A stretch of 64,000 nt of DNA from Cystobasidiopsis lactophilus (GCA_001599975.1 BCIO01000004.1:2081328-2145327), one strand, 5' to 3'; positions 1-12,199 are shown, counted from the first letter of the stretch. Translations and numbers: made by a program. The notes: generated by a model not told the origin, from the sequence alone.

Positions 1-710
1 GTTTCTGGGTGAAGTCGGTCAACCGTGCCATCTGGAGCGCCATAGAGCTGCAAGAGGTTGGCCAAAATGCCCTTGTGCGCCTTTCGAGGTTCAAAGTGCT
101 GTCCATCCGACTTGCTAGAAGTTTGACGCCGGTTAGCCATGGTATTGACCAGGGTCATGGCTTCGTGGACTGGAGCGTGCTTGACAGCTTCGGTCAGAGA
201 GCGCTGCATCTCTGCCGTGCTGCTGGTGTCCGAGTCTTTCCTGTTTCTTCTTGAGAGGTTGATCGTGGTAGTACGAGACATTGAAATTACATACCGCTCT
301 GCGGCTTCCATCGCGGAAGGGTGCAGGCTGGCCCGGCGGGCGTTTCGCCCGTTCACTGCTGGTGCGGGCTGAGGGGCGCTCTCCGCTGCATCACTGTCGT
401 CGTTGTCTTCATCGTCGGAAGACCTGAAATTAACATCAGATCAGTGGCTTCTTGGCGTTGCAAAACCAGTCACGAACAGAGGAGGAGCGCCAAGCGCTGA
501 GGGGTGCAGACTGGCACGGCGGGCATTCCTCCCGGACTGAGGCTGCGACGCCGGTGCCTTTGCCTGAGATCCATCGTCGCTCTCGTCGTCGTCGCTGACA
601 AACAAGGGATAAGCGTTACTCGATGCGCGGCCTGTGCGAGCCTACATGGCGAATGAAGCCTTGAAAGCATTTGGGTGCAGACTACCTCTCCTAGCATTGC
701 GATCTCCCAT
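1..710 (-). CDS. N-terminal part of a probable Prm10-like (DUF1212/ThrE) membrane protein, cut by the window edge
   Basis: Four exons read on the minus strand: 710-646, 594-478, 423-295 and 240 to the window edge. All introns obey GT..AG, with donors GTAGGC, GTTCGT and GTATGT, and the frame holds throughout. The visible 150 or so residues are hydrophilic, acidic and serine-rich. They end in HKGILANLLQLYGAPDG, which resembles the short motif that precedes the ThrE/DUF1212 membrane domain in fungal Prm10-type proteins. The membrane domain itself lies outside the window, so the family call is an inference. Exons 1, 2 and 3 each carry a copy of RNARR(A/G)SLHP(S/N)A, and each copy contains an RRxS site of the kind PKA phosphorylates. 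I chose the ATG at 710 because it directly precedes the first copy. Confidence 0.5.
312..701 (-). repeat. Three exon-embedded copies of the 12-residue motif RNARR(A/G)SLHP(S/N)A
   Basis: The copies lie at 701-666, 530-495 and 347-312, one in each of the first three exons of the gene above. Copies 2 and 3 are each preceded by an acidic Asp/Glu/Ser run and begin with an extra Gly. The pattern suggests duplication of a whole exon with its flanking intron, followed by divergence. Confidence 0.75.
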
Positions 711-1367
711 GTAGGTCGTTCAGAGCCAAGACGAACATACGACAGAAGCACAACAACAGGCAAAGGAGGGTGGCATGCCGCCAGTCGAGATGTCAATGCC
801 GCCGCGCCTCAACATGACGGCGTTCCGTTCAGGCCGGTTTGCAATGACGAGGACCGTCTCTGAGCACAAAGCAGCTGACTTCAAGAAGGTATCGATGTTG
901 GCCTGGCATTGGAGGTGCGCAGAAAGGCTTTGCAGCCGCCGTGGAGCCTTCGCACCACGGAGCTTTGCGCGTGGCAGGGCGCAGCAGTGGTGGGGGCGAG
1001 CTGCCAGGTCACTTTCGATTTACAATTCACAAGAAATACAAGGCCCCCATGACAAGCTTACAGTACAACCCTTCTGTTTCGTCGCCACCGACGCTTCGAA
1101 ACGTATAGTCCCGCCCGGAACCTGAGCTGTAGCACCTCTACCACCAGAACAAGCTCACTCAGCTGTGCCAGCGAGGCACTGTTTGAACACTGCGCACCAG
1201 ATTAGCTATGGACAAAGGGCGGCCGCTGAATGCGCACCTGCTGTTGAACGCGGAAAAACAGGACCCGAGGGGTACAACTGCTGGATGCAGTGTGTGTGCG
1301 CGTAGAGCTGAGCCACTGGCCGAGCATCGATGGCCGTGCACGCGCGAAGCCAGCGAAAGGTCGCGGA
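711..1367. other. Intergenic region upstream of the Prm10-like gene and downstream of the HDAC gene
   Basis: This stretch holds the presumed promoter of the gene at 710 (-) and the 3' flank of the histone deacetylase gene (-). Open frames on both strands look like chance; none has a recognisable domain. I see no RNA gene or repeat. Confidence 0.5.
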
Positions 1368-2947
1368 TTACTTGGCGGCAATGGTGATGCGCTTCTTCTT
1401 CTTCGAGCCACCTGCTCCACCTCCACGACCCCCCCTCCCGGCCCCTGCTGGTGTTTTGCCGTTGTTCTTCTTGCCAGCGGCCGAGGTCGAGGTAGCCAGG
1501 GGATCCGCCTTGTCACCATCCGGCCTCTCATCGTCGTCCTCCGACACATCATCGTCGTCTTCATTGGCCAACCAGTTGGCCAAATCCGGTGGGATCTCTT
1601 GCATGGCCACCGACGGCGCGCCGTGCATGAACCTTAGGCGCTCCAGCAGGCTGATGCGAATGCGATCCAGCATCTGCCGGGTGTTCATATTCTCGATACG
1701 GCCGGTGAGCGGCGGGTGGAGCTTGTAGTCGGGCGCAAAAAAGTCGTCGTAGACGGTCGAGGGCAGGTTGTTGGAGATCTCGTTCTGCATGTCCACCAGG
1801 ACGGCGGTCTCGTAGGTCCAGCACCGGGCCACGTTCTTGATCGTGTATCCTCCACCACCGAGAACAAGCAAAGGAATGTTGAAGGCCTTGATGAAGCGAA
1901 CGCATTCGCCGTGCGCCTGGATGGACAGGTTAAAGCAGCCGAGCCGGTCACACCCCAGCGAGTCGGCGCCGCACTGCAAGACGATGGAGGAAGGGCGGAA
2001 AGTGTTGATAGTGGGCTCCATGATCGACTTGAACAAGGCGACGTAGGACTCGTTGTCGATGCCGTCTTGGAGCGGCACATTCAAGCTGAAGTATTTGCCT
2101 AGAGCCGAGCCAACTTCGTCGACGTGGCCAGTGCCCGGGAAGAAGTTTTCCGAGTATTTGTGGAAAGAGACGGTGAGCACTCGGTTCGAGTTGTAAAAGG
2201 CTTCTTGGACGCCGTCGCCGTGATGGATGTCGATGTCGATGTACAAAACTCGCGGATGGACTCTGTTGTCATCCATGAGACAGAATCTTCTCCGAGATAT
2301 TAAAGGGTGGAAAACGAACCTAAGCAGCTCTAGAATGCCCAGCACAATGTCGTTGATGTAGCAGAAGCCAGAGGCCTCAAACTTTTTGGCGTGGTGCAAG
2401 CCGCCCGTCCAGTTGATGGCAATGTCCGCTGACCCACTCCCCAGCCTCCTAGCCGCCGCCAGCGAGGCTCCCGCATATTGCCTGCAGTACTCGTACATCG
2501 AGTCGAACACAGGACAATCGTCGCCCATGTTGAATCTCGAGAGCACCGAGCTGAACTCTTTGACGTTGTCCGGCGTGACTCTGTGAGTTATCACTCCTAC
2601 TTTGAGACACAGGTCAAGGGATCTCCAAAGGGCTGGGCAACCCACCTGGCCAGGAAGTCAACATAATCGGACGCATGAAAAGCTTCGAGCTCCGCTTTAG
2701 AGGCCATCTGCGGCTGGAAGACGTCCATCTTCTTGTGCAGGTCGTAGCCGACGACCAAATGGTTGGTTAGAGTGAGCCGGTGTGGCTTCATGGGGTGCCG
2801 CTCGCCAAAGTGGAACTCGCCGACCGACTTGGGAAAGTAGTAGGCCACCCGCTTGTTGGCTTGAGGCGTGGCCAGCGACTCGGCCCCAGCGCCGGCCTGC
2901 TCAGGGTTGCGCCCATCGTAAAAGTAGGCCGCCTCGCTGACCGTCAT
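1368..2947 (-). CDS. HOS2: Class I histone deacetylase, HOS2/HDAC3 type
   Basis: Three exons (2947-2646, 2580-2320, 2262-1368) encode 485 residues, close to the usual length of fungal Hos2 (about 450). The enzyme removes acetyl groups from histone lysines using a zinc ion; Hos2 is the catalytic subunit of the Set3C complex in yeast. All catalytic landmarks are present: [15 protein letters not shown] near the N-terminus, the paired histidines in [19 protein letters not shown], the zinc ligands in [24 protein letters not shown], and [18 protein letters not shown]. Introns use donors GTGGGT and GTTCGT. After the deacetylase domain come an acidic stretch, a Gly/Arg-rich GRGGRGGG tail and a KKKKR basic patch, which could be a nuclear signal or a nucleic-acid-binding tail. 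The gene lies back to back with a sugar transporter, about 1 kb away. Confidence 0.95.
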
Positions 2948-3973
2948 CTGCTCATCTCCTCGTCGTTGCGTTCCAGGCGTGCGACAATTGGCTTCGTCTG
3001 CTTCCGCCGAGGCCCTCGCGACTTCTGGCTCTTGCTTGCGCCTTTGTTCGACGGTCTACTTCATTCTGACTTGCCCAGAATGTCCACCGGTGTCGCTTGA
3101 ATGGCTGGCCGACATGCATGAGCGCCACGTCCCGCCTTTGGACTTGCATTGCAGCTTGCTTTTGCCACACTCTGCCTAGCTGACCGTTCCAACAACTGCT
3201 GCTCTATAACACGTATGACCTGTTGTTGGACTTGGTGGCACGCAAGAATGATGCCAACGACACTTGAAGGTCAATTCGACCACTGCGAGCTGCTGTCTCC
3301 ACCTTTCCCCAGGAAAACGCAGCATCTCATGCCGGTCTCGACTGTCCGTCTTCAGACTACTATTTGACCATCAACCCGAAAGCTATATAAAGCGTGGGAA
3401 CTCTCCGTCTCTCTTCGAGCCACCTGCAAAGGCATGCGCAGATGAGCCAATTTGCTGTCCTCAGCGGCCCTTGCCCTGCCGTTGGAACGGAGGCGGCCCG
3501 CTGACCGGAACCATTTTCACATGCTGCCGAATCCTGCTTTGCTCGTCAAATGCTCAGAGAGCGCTTGCGGCAAACCATAGCCGCGCTTCCTCTCGCCCTT
3601 TGGATCCTACGCTCTGTCGCTGGGGCGTTGTCCTGTCTGTGTGCACAAGTGTACAGGTCCAAGGGAGATATCAAAGTAGACTGCAAGGCAGACTTTTTTT
3701 GTGCACCTTCCCCGGACTCTTGCGGCCTGCCGAAATTTTCGGGACAGGACCGGAGGAACTTTCACACGACACTTGACCCACCTCAGATGACTGCGCTCAC
3801 CCAAGCAAAACTGCGCTGGTGAAGTAACGCATGATGCCTGGTGGACCCAAAAAATTTTTGGCTGCGTTCGGACTTTCGCCTCCTTTGAGCAGCTCTCCAT
3901 CTTTTTGACTTCTTCCCCAACCCCAACCAAACCCCGCCTTTCCTTTCTCTGCTGATCTCTCCTTCAACTCGTC
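2948..3973. other. Shared 1-kb promoter region between HOS2 (-) and the hexose transporter (+)
   Basis: Start codons face away from each other across this region. I see no coding sequence. The last 90 bases before the transporter ATG are pyrimidine-rich, as is usual for highly expressed fungal genes. Confidence 0.6.
3384..3391 (+). promoter_or_regulatory. Candidate TATA box
   Basis: The sequence TATATAAA occurs about 590 bases upstream of the transporter start codon. If used, the transcript would have a long or spliced 5' leader. It could be a chance match. Confidence 0.3.
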
Positions 3974-6123
3974 ATGTCGGGTGTCCAAGACGAAAAGGTG
4001 GCCCTCGAACACACTGTTGGCCTCGTTGCCACCGACGATGGTTTGTTTTTTGTTGCTTTTAGGTCTTGACTTCCGTTCCCCAAACCGACTGAATCTGCCG
4101 CTATAGTCAACAGAATTGAAGCACCAGTTTCTTGGAAGGCTTATGCCATGTGCGCTTTCGCAAGCTTTGGTGGCATTTTCTTCGGGTAAGGCCAATGCAC
4201 GCGTCGCGCCCTTGGAAAGTTTTGCTCACGCTCCTGTAATACGCAGCTACGACAGCGGTTACATCAACGGTGTCACGGGAAGCACCGTCTTTATCGAGCT
4301 CATTGAAGGCCCGGGCGCCACCGCCCTCAGCTCTTCGCACAACTCTTTGATCGTCTCCATCCTTAGCGCTGGTACCTTTTTCGGAGCGAGTGCGTATTCC
4401 TAGTACTTCTTTTCCACGCTCTGGGGCTAAATTGGCGTTTCAGTCCTCGCCGGTGACATTGCCGAATGGTACGGACGGAGGCCCACAATCATCGTTGGTT
4501 GCGGAATCTACATCGTCGGCGTCATCCTCCAGACGGCAGCCCATGGCCTTGGTCTCCTCGTCGCTGGACGTTTGATCGCTGGTTTTGGTGTTGGTTTCGT
4601 CTCAGCTATCGTGAGTGGTCTGTTCAAGCTATGCCTTTTGGCCACCACTCGCTCACCCCAAAGTCAGATCATCTTGTACATGTCAGAAATCTGTGAGACC
4701 TTTTTGAGCGACTTTCGTGTGCCGTCCAGCTCATAGTCATCGATCCCAGGCCCCCGCAAGATTCGTGGCGCCTTGGTGTCTGCTTACCAGTTCTGCGTCA
4801 CCATCGGCTTGCTTTTGGGCGCCGTCGTCGACTATGCCACTGAGAAGCGAACCGATACTGGCTCCTACCGCATTCCCATTGCCGTCCAATTTGCCTGGGC
4901 CCTGATCTTGGCGATTGGCTTGTTCTTGCTTCCTGAATCCCCGCGTTACTTGGTCAAGAAGGGCAAGCTCGCGGAGGCTCGCGTCACCCTGGCCAAGCTG
5001 CGCGGCCAGCCCGATGATTCGACCTTCGTCGAGACCGAATTGGCCGAGGTGGTCGCCAACGAAGAGTACGAGCGCCAGCTCATTCCCAACTCTGGCTACT
5101 TCTCGAGCTGGGCCAATTGCTTTTCCGGCTCCATCATGGACGGCAACTCCAACTTGCGCAAGGTCTTCCTCGGCATCTCTCTGCAGATGATGCAGCAATG
5201 GACTGGCGTCAACTTCGTTTTCTACTACTCCACCCCCTTCCTCAAGTCCACCGGCGCTATCTCCAACACCTTCTTGATCTCTTTGATCTTCACCCTGATC
5301 AACGTGTGCTCTACCCCCCTCAGCTTCTGGGCCATGGAGCGCGTGGGTCGCAGGCCTCTTCTCATCTGGGGTGCTTTGGGCATGTTGATTTGCGAATTCC
5401 TCGTCGGAGTAAGCTTGCGCCTCGTAACGGAGTTATCATGCCTTAAGAAGACTCGTACACAGATCATCGGTGACACCGTCGGTTTCAACCACACTCACCT
5501 CGACGCCAATGGCAACTCGATCGCCAACAACATCGCAGCCGTCAACGCCCAGATCGCGTTCATCTGCATCTACATATTCTTCTTCGCGTCCACCTGGGGC
5601 CCGGCTGCTTGGGTCTTGATCGGCGAGGTCTTCCCTGTCAGTTTCTTTTGCCACCTCCCAAATCTTTGGCGTCACTGACAACTTTTTGCGCTGCCACAGA
5701 TCCCCATCCGTGCTCGTGGTGTCGCTCTTTCCACCGCCAGCAACTGGTTCTGGAACTGCATCATTGCCGTCATTACCCCCTACCTCGTCAACACGGACAA
5801 GGGCAACCTTCAGTCCAACGTCTTCTTCCTCTGGGGCGGCTTGTGCACTGTGTGCTTCTTCTACGCATTTTTCCTTGTCCCGGAGACCAAGGGATTGTCC
5901 TTAGAACAAGTCGACATGATGGTTCGTCTCTTCTGCCTTAATTCCAGGATCGGCGCCTGACATTTGACACGAACAGATGGCCGAGTCCACCCCTCGCACC
6001 TCAGCCAAGTGGAGGCCCAGCGAGACCTTCAGCCACCGTCTTGGCATGATTGGAGGCCAGCTCCAAAAGCCCAGCGGCACTGCTGAGCACAACGAGAAGG
6101 CGGCTTTGGAAAAGGCCTTGTAA
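3974..6123 (+). CDS. MFS hexose/sugar transporter
   Basis: Nine exons (3974-4040, 4107-4185, 4247-4389, 4444-4610, 4668-4692, 4750-5408, 5463-5636, 5700-5921, 5977-6123) join in frame to 560 residues, the normal size for the 12-helix sugar-porter family. It should sit in the plasma membrane and import hexoses by facilitation or proton symport; the sequence does not fix the substrate. Family signatures are visible: YDSGYING after helix 1, DIAEWYGRRPTII, PRKIRGALVSAYQ, PESPRYLVKKGK at the start of the central loop, QQWTGVNFVFYYSTPF, and VPETKGLSLEQVD after the last helix. The intron at 5409-5462 is 54 bases long and open in frame, so its retention would add 18 residues without a stop. Exon 5 is only 25 bases. 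The closest general resemblance is to basidiomycete HXT-type glucose carriers. Confidence 0.92.
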
Positions 6124-6311
6124 ACGCGGCTCCCTGTCCCTCTTTTAATCACGTCCACACGTTTGCATTACCATTAATATGACACCCCTCACGCATAGAA
6201 GGCTCCCAGCGGAAGCCATGAGTTTGGCGGCGACGGCGACGGAAGTCACGAGACTTGACCCATTTTGTCAACACCACTTTCTACTCTCTCGCACCGCCAA
6301 CACCAGCACCC

Positions 6312-8829
6312 ATGAAGGGCCCAGCTGTCGCCAAGGTGTGTCTCTAGGGTGGAGAGAGGCGAGCCAGGCTGACAGAGACCCGCGCCCGCAACAGATCACG
6401 ACAGCCTCGGAGCTCAAGGCCGAGTTCGCAAAGCTGAAGCAAGCGCTGGCCGTGGAGGAGACGGAGCACACTTGGGAGAAGCAGGATGCCGCCATCAAGC
6501 GCTTCACAGGTGGCCTCAAGGCTGGCAACGCCTGCGAGCTCTGGCCGGACCTCGTCGTCGGCGAGCTGAGGGACTCGGATTTGTTGACTTTGGTCATTCG
6601 CTCGGTGCGCTCCCTCCCTTCCATTGCACACCGCTGTTGAGGCTGGAGCTGATTTCGGAGGATGCTCAGATGCTCAGCGAGAGGACGAGGCTGTCCGCGT
6701 CCACGCTCGACCTCATGACCACCGTCACCCAAGTCGGCCCTGCCTTCCAGCCGCTCGTGCACCTCTACATGCCCACTTTCCTCCGCCTGCTGGGCAAGAG
6801 CAACAAGCTGTACATTGCTCGCACCCAGCTCTGCCTGTCCGCCATCCTCCACAACACCCGGTTGCCGCAGGTGCTGCCATTCTTGGCGGAGGGCATCGCC
6901 GACCGCGCAGCCTCGACCCGGGCCGGCTGCATCGAAGCGCTCTCCGAGATCCTCACCGGAGGGCCTAACAAAGGCTTGCTGTTGGATAAGGCTCAGCTGG
7001 AGAAGCGCTACTTGCCGCACATCGAGGAGATGATCCGCAAGGGAGCGACCGACCGGGAGGTCAAGATTCGGGAGACGGCCAAGAGGATCTGGCAGGCGTA
7101 CAAGTCGGAGTGGACTGGACGTGTGGAAGAGTGAGCTTTGTCTTGTTCGCTGCAGCCAAAGTCGTTGGCTGAAAGCCGCCTTCTGGTGCTCACAGCTTCT
7201 CCGCCCCTTTGACGCCCGTTATCCGTCGATACCTCAACATTGGAGGTGAAAAGGCTACACTCTCATCATCGAGCAGCCGCCCGCCATCGCCTTCCAAGCT
7301 GTACAACAAGCCTCGCATCCCCAGCCCGCTCAAGAGCCGGCCCGGCGCAGCATCCACTACCTCGGAGCGCAAGCACCTCTCAAAGTCGGTCTCCAAGCTC
7401 GACCTGGGCCCCACGACGACGACCAAGCCTGTGGCTTCCACCTCCCTCTCAAGGTCCACGGCCTCAACCAGTCGACCGCCCGTGCCGGCCAAAGCTGATT
7501 TGGCACGCTCGCTACCCGCCTCCAAACGCCCGCCTTTAGCCGCCTCAGCTTCCCTCCCTATCTTACCCACCACCTTGGAAACGCCTGCGCCTATGCCAAG
7601 GCTGGACCCCGTCGAAGAAATTGACTCCATCTTCCCGCCGGAAGTCACCGCCACCACTTTGCCAGCTTCTGCCTCCGTCGACGACCTCTACAACGCCATG
7701 CAGTTGCCTCTTTTCGGCATCCCTCCTAGATCTATATCGAGCCCTCTTCCAGCTGTCGCAGGGGCGCCCACCGTCGAACAACCAAAAGCGGACGTGTCCA
7801 AATCGTCCAGCGCTGGCTCGGATCGACCAGCTCCAAAGCGCGCTCCAGGCCGAGCCAAAGTGGTCATTCCCGCGGAGCACACCGTCTTGCCCGTGCCGGC
7901 CATCTTGAGTAAGAAGGAAGGGCCCAGCCGAATCGTCTCCAAGACCGCCTTCCGACCCAAGCGACCCCAAGGCCTGCCTCCCAGCGCAACCAAGTCGGGC
8001 GCACCTCGGTCCATATCTGCGCCTGTCACCTTTTCCAGCTCGTTTGCACCGCCCAAGGCCGCTCCGCAAGCGCCACAGCCACCCGTGGAAAAGAAAGCCT
8101 CGCCCTCAAAATTGAAGAAGGCGCCAACAGCGAACAAGAAGGTCCAGTCTGCCACATCCAAGTTAGCAAGAGCGCCCGGTGCGTTCAGCAAGGCGACCTT
8201 GGTCAGCGAAGTCAAGGCGAAGGAGGCCGCCACTAAGTCGCCAGCGCCTCTGACCCTGCTCGCCGAGGCTCCTTTCGCCCAGTTGCCAGCGGTGGCCCTG
8301 GTTTTCTCTGCTCCTTCTGCGAAGCAGGCCTTCCAAGAGTCGGCTAAGGGCCTGTCCGACTCGCAATCCGTGTCGGACTTGGATTTGGGGCCATCCGAGG
8401 AGGACGATTTTCCGACCGTGGCCGACCTCTACCCCAACTCTCTGCCCTCGCCGTGTATCAAACCCCATTTGGTTCCTTTGCCGGCTTCGCCTCGCTCGAA
8501 CGCCACCTTGCCGTTTGCCTTCCCCTCCTCCGCGAACGCCTTCCAGCTTCCCACCCAAACCGTGGCGCCTTCATTTGAGCTTCCTCCTCCGCCCTTGGTG
8601 CTCACTGAAGACGAGGGGGACAGCTTCAGCACCGAAAGGGGCAACGAGACCAATCTGACGATCACTGAAAAGTTGTGAGTTTGCCACCTTTGTCGGCCAC
8701 TCTGCTTTCGCTCATTAGGGTTGATACAGAGCGGACCACCTGGCTCTAGAGACACCTCTCAAAGGCCGTGTGCTCAAGAGGTCGCCTCTGGGAGAGCGCA
8801 GCAGCAACATTAACCCCTTCTTGGCTTGA
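6312..8829 (+). CDS. Short CLASP-family (TOG/HEAT) microtubule-associated protein
   Basis: Five exons (6312-6335, 6395-6604, 6670-7130, 7196-8674, 8730-8829) give 757 residues in frame. Residues of roughly 10-230 form an all-helical CLASP_N/TOG domain, with motifs such as KQDAAIKRFTGGLKAGNACE, ARTQLCLSAILHN, and AKRIWQAYKSEW at its end. CLASP and Stu1 proteins bind tubulin and promote rescue of microtubules at spindles and the cell cortex. The rest, about 520 residues, is a low-complexity Ser/Pro/Ala/Lys-rich region likely to bind the microtubule lattice. Known Stu1/CLASP proteins are about 1,000-1,500 residues with two or more TOG domains, so this one is unusually short. The first exon codes for only 8 residues; I saw no convincing upstream exon, but a missed one is possible. 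It follows the transporter tail to tail-start by about 190 bases. Confidence 0.8.
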
Positions 8830-9127
8830 TTGTTTTGGTTCTCGGGTCCTTGGAAACCCTTGTTCGCCTTTCCGTCAGCGTCTGTATTATGCATTCTGCC
8901 TTGCAATAGACTCTTTTCCCTAGTAATGAGCTGTAAGGTGTGGTATCTCAGAGCGACCCCTTCGCCATATTACAACCAAATCGCGCTTGCTCCAGCAAGC
9001 GCAGCAGATCCAAAAGGAGAATCAAGGGTATTCTTGGCTAGCACAGAAGCAACGTGGCTAAAAACCGCGTCAGACCTCATATATTTGAGCATCAGTGGTG
9101 GCGAACTCACCATGGCCGGCGTCTAAA

Positions 9128-11338
9128 TTACCAAGTGAGGACAAACTTGGGATGGAAGTTGCCGAGCTTCTCGATTTCTTCTGGTGTCTTGCCGACGAGG
9201 CCTGTTGTCACAAATTCAGCGCTGGCCCTGTCGACTCAGCCGATGGCTCCTCACGATGATCGCGCTTGCCGAGTCTTCGCTGCTTGTTCTCCCAAACGCA
9301 GTAGGCCCAGTGGGCACAAACGTTGACGAATGCCAAGGCCAAGAAGGTGAGGGTGATGATCGCGCCCGTCTTGTAGTGAGGCGCTTCCTTCGCCAAGAAC
9401 ACGTAGCTGCCAACGATACCACCGGCCGATCCAATGCCAATCAGGAACGCCTGGCCTGCAGCTCTTGTGGTGTAAGGACTGATGTTCGCAGTAGCCCAGG
9501 CTGTGTTGATGCCAGTGCCTCCAAAGATGCCAAAACTGCAGCGACTTTAGGCTCCAGTTGCAGGCTACAATCAAAATTAACACACTTTGCGAAGAAAGCC
9601 CCAGCATAACGGGCGTTACTGTGATGAACAATATTCAATCAGATCAATCCGGCCTCTCGGCACAGGGTCATCTGGAGCTTACGGGTTTTCCGCGTAGGCA
9701 AACATGGCCTGTTCGGGCGACAATAAATGACAGCTCAAGGGGCAAGCGCAATGGGGCACTCACCGAACCCATGAAAGCGAGTCCAATAGCCAACAGCACA
9801 AATGGTGCATGTCGGCCGGTCTTGTCAGCAGCAAAACCGTTCAAGATGGTGGCGCCGAACGAGAAGAAGAACTGCCCCCGAGGTGAGTCATGCACGGCGG
9901 CCCTGCAGCTAGATCATCAACACACGGTGTAACTTGTGTGCAGGTTGGCCTGGGTCGAAGAGTAGCCGAATTGTTCTTTAAGGATAGGGCTCAAGAAGAA
10001 GGTGAGGGACGAGGCCAAAATTTGAGCTGCGCGGGCATTGAGCCTCAGTCCGCCAGTAATTTCCAGGAGCGTACCAGAGAACCAGGGCGCAATGCCAAAC
10101 CACACGTGTGGGTTCTTCAACATACGAAGGACGAGCGCCACACTGGTGCCTTCCTCGGCCGCCAGACCAGCGGTAAGACGGACGCTACGTGCCATGATGA
10201 ATTGTCGTTCCTTTTCGTTGAGCATTTTGGCCTTTGATGGGGCCCAGGGGAGAAGGAAGTAGCAAGCGATGGCGACGGGAAACACGATGATGCCGTTCTG
10301 AGAATATGTCTGTGGTCAGCGCCCCACGAAGCGAGCATTCGACAGGAATACATACAATGAAGAAGATATTTCTCCAGCCGTATATCGTTGACGTTATCGT
10401 GCCAGCTGAATGCTCGGCGGTCGCCAACAAGCTGCCAACACCAGTGGCCAAAGAGGAGGCGGAAATGAAGGCGGGCATCCGGAGCGCCAGCTCTTCGCGG
10501 TTGTAGTACGTTGACAGAAAATAAGCAATGCCAGGCAGCTGTCGGGGACTTTAAAGGGGGAAGAAGCCAAATCAATAAAAGAGTCGACGCACAGTTCCAG
10601 ACTCGGTGACTCCTAGCAGAAAGCGCATGGCCAGGAACTCGGAGCTGTTCTTAATGAACGCGGTGGACAAGGTCGAAATGCCAAAGCACATCGCAATGAA
10701 CGGAAGCCAGATCTGAAGGGCCGTTAGTTAGAGGCTCTGCCATGGCAAAAGGAGAAGTTTCTCACCTTGGCGCCAACCTTCTTAAGGATCAAGTTGCTGG
10801 GAACTTCAAAGATAACGTAGAAGACACTGTGTGCCCGACCTTGGTTTAGCTGTATCGCGTGGTCAATCGGAGGAAGAGGCACCGACTAGAAAATGGCAAT
10901 GCCTTCGCGACCAACCAACCTCAGCACAAGCCCCAGACCGCAACTAGGAGGTACGCACCTAGGTTGTACTTGTCGCCATTCACGCCAATGTCCGTGCGGA
11001 AGCCGTCTGTCCGCATAAGCGTCAGCGCCACCCAAAGCTCAGCCATACAAAGCTGCCCACTCACACGCGACACTGCCGCCTACAGATGCTCTGTCAAGCA
11101 AGTTGACGAAGTACATGACCCAGCAGACTGTCCCACTACGTTGAGCCCACAACAGAGCAAAAGCATTGGGCGCAGACCCACTGAGAAACAAGCGCAAGTC
11201 GAGCTTCCATCTTAGCCGCCGCTCTTCAGATTTGGTCAGAATCTGGTGCTCGTTGACAGCATCAAAGTCTGTGGTGTTGTGGACGAATTCGCCGTCGTGA
11301 TGCAATGCCAATTGCTCCAGATCCTGCTTCTCACTCAT
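9128..11338 (-). CDS. MFS anion:cation symporter of the Dal5/Tna1 (allantoate/nicotinate permease) type
   Basis: Twelve exons run from 11338 to 9128: 11338-11182, 11127-11065, 11006-10959, about 10839-10766, 10712-10593, 10538-10356, 10297-9926, 9871-9764, 9708-9683, 9618-9586, 9535-9255 and 9201-9128. They total 512 residues, typical of the family. The substrate could be an organic anion such as allantoate, nicotinate or pantothenate; it cannot be told from sequence. Family features are CWVMYFVNLLDRA in helix 1, VIFEVPSNLILKKVGAK, MRFLLGVTESG, NIFFI at the end of helix 6, FGIFGGTGINTAW, and the conserved tail EEIEKLGNFHPKF. The acceptor of exon 4 is uncertain (10839 or about 10825). Exons 9 and 10 are only 26 and 33 bases. 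The start was taken as the first in-frame ATG. Confidence 0.88.
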
Positions 11339-12199
11339 GCTGCTGTCGGTGGTACTTGACAAAAGATTGTTGGGTGTCCAGTTGTGGAGAAGTGGCGTAG
11401 CGTGAAATTATGTACGCCAAGATGGTCAGCGTGCAGAGGGCACACGCGAGCGAAAGCAGGGGCCAAAGTTCTTCGTCGTGCCGTAGCGATCTAGATCGCC
11501 GCCAAGATGCCGTCCCCGGTTAAACTCGCTGGGATGGCTGCTGAAAGAACCGCCTTGCCGCTGGGTTTGTGGCTTTGCCTGGATGGAAGCCATCTCGGGT
11601 CCTGCCGCCAAGGAAGTCGGCCTATTCTCGTAAATCTCTTTAACCGAGTGCCGCGTGGCCCACTTTGTTGCGTTGCCGGAGGTTGCCGGGGCTGTAGCCA
11701 CCACAACGTTGAGAGTCGACTTGGTGGATGTGGGTGGAGAGGAAGGAGAGACTGCAAAGGCGAGATGGTGCGGGAAGACTGTGCGGAACAACTGAAGGGG
11801 ATCTGGCGCCAAAATTTTATGCACTCCGTCGAAGTGCTGGCTTTGCTTGCCGAGGCTTGGGATGCTCTCAGAGTCTCCACAGCATGTCACTCAGCGTATA
11901 GGAGGAGCAAGAGGGTCAGGGAGCGCAAGAAAGACTTCGGATCACCACTTCCCTCTTCATCCTCCATTTTTTGAACATCTGTATCTCAGCCAGTTCTTGT
12001 CCAAATGACTTCGTTTAAAGCCCAGCCTGTGCATTGTGAACGAGGGAGGTGGGCAATGATCAACAATGGCGCTAGAAACCGCGGGGGAGCGTGAAATTGC
12101 CATCTAACGACCGATGAATGATTTTGAGCGGCGCTAACTCGTTTTTTGCCCTGTTTAGCGTTGAGTTATAATGTAGAAAGGCGTCTTGCGCTTTCAGAA
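11339..12199. other. Intergenic region upstream of the Dal5-type gene and the tRNA
   Basis: It holds the presumed promoter of the Dal5-type gene. Long open frames overlap on both strands at 11426-11974, but neither has domains, convincing introns or natural composition, so I do not call a gene. Confidence 0.4.

Noticed and set aside
1330-1728. A 132-codon plus-strand open frame
   Set aside because: It is antisense to the last exon of the histone deacetylase and its composition reflects that gene.
11426-11974. Overlapping open frames of over 150 codons on both strands
   Set aside because: No domain, no splice structure, and both strands look equally open, which is typical of GC-rich non-coding sequence.
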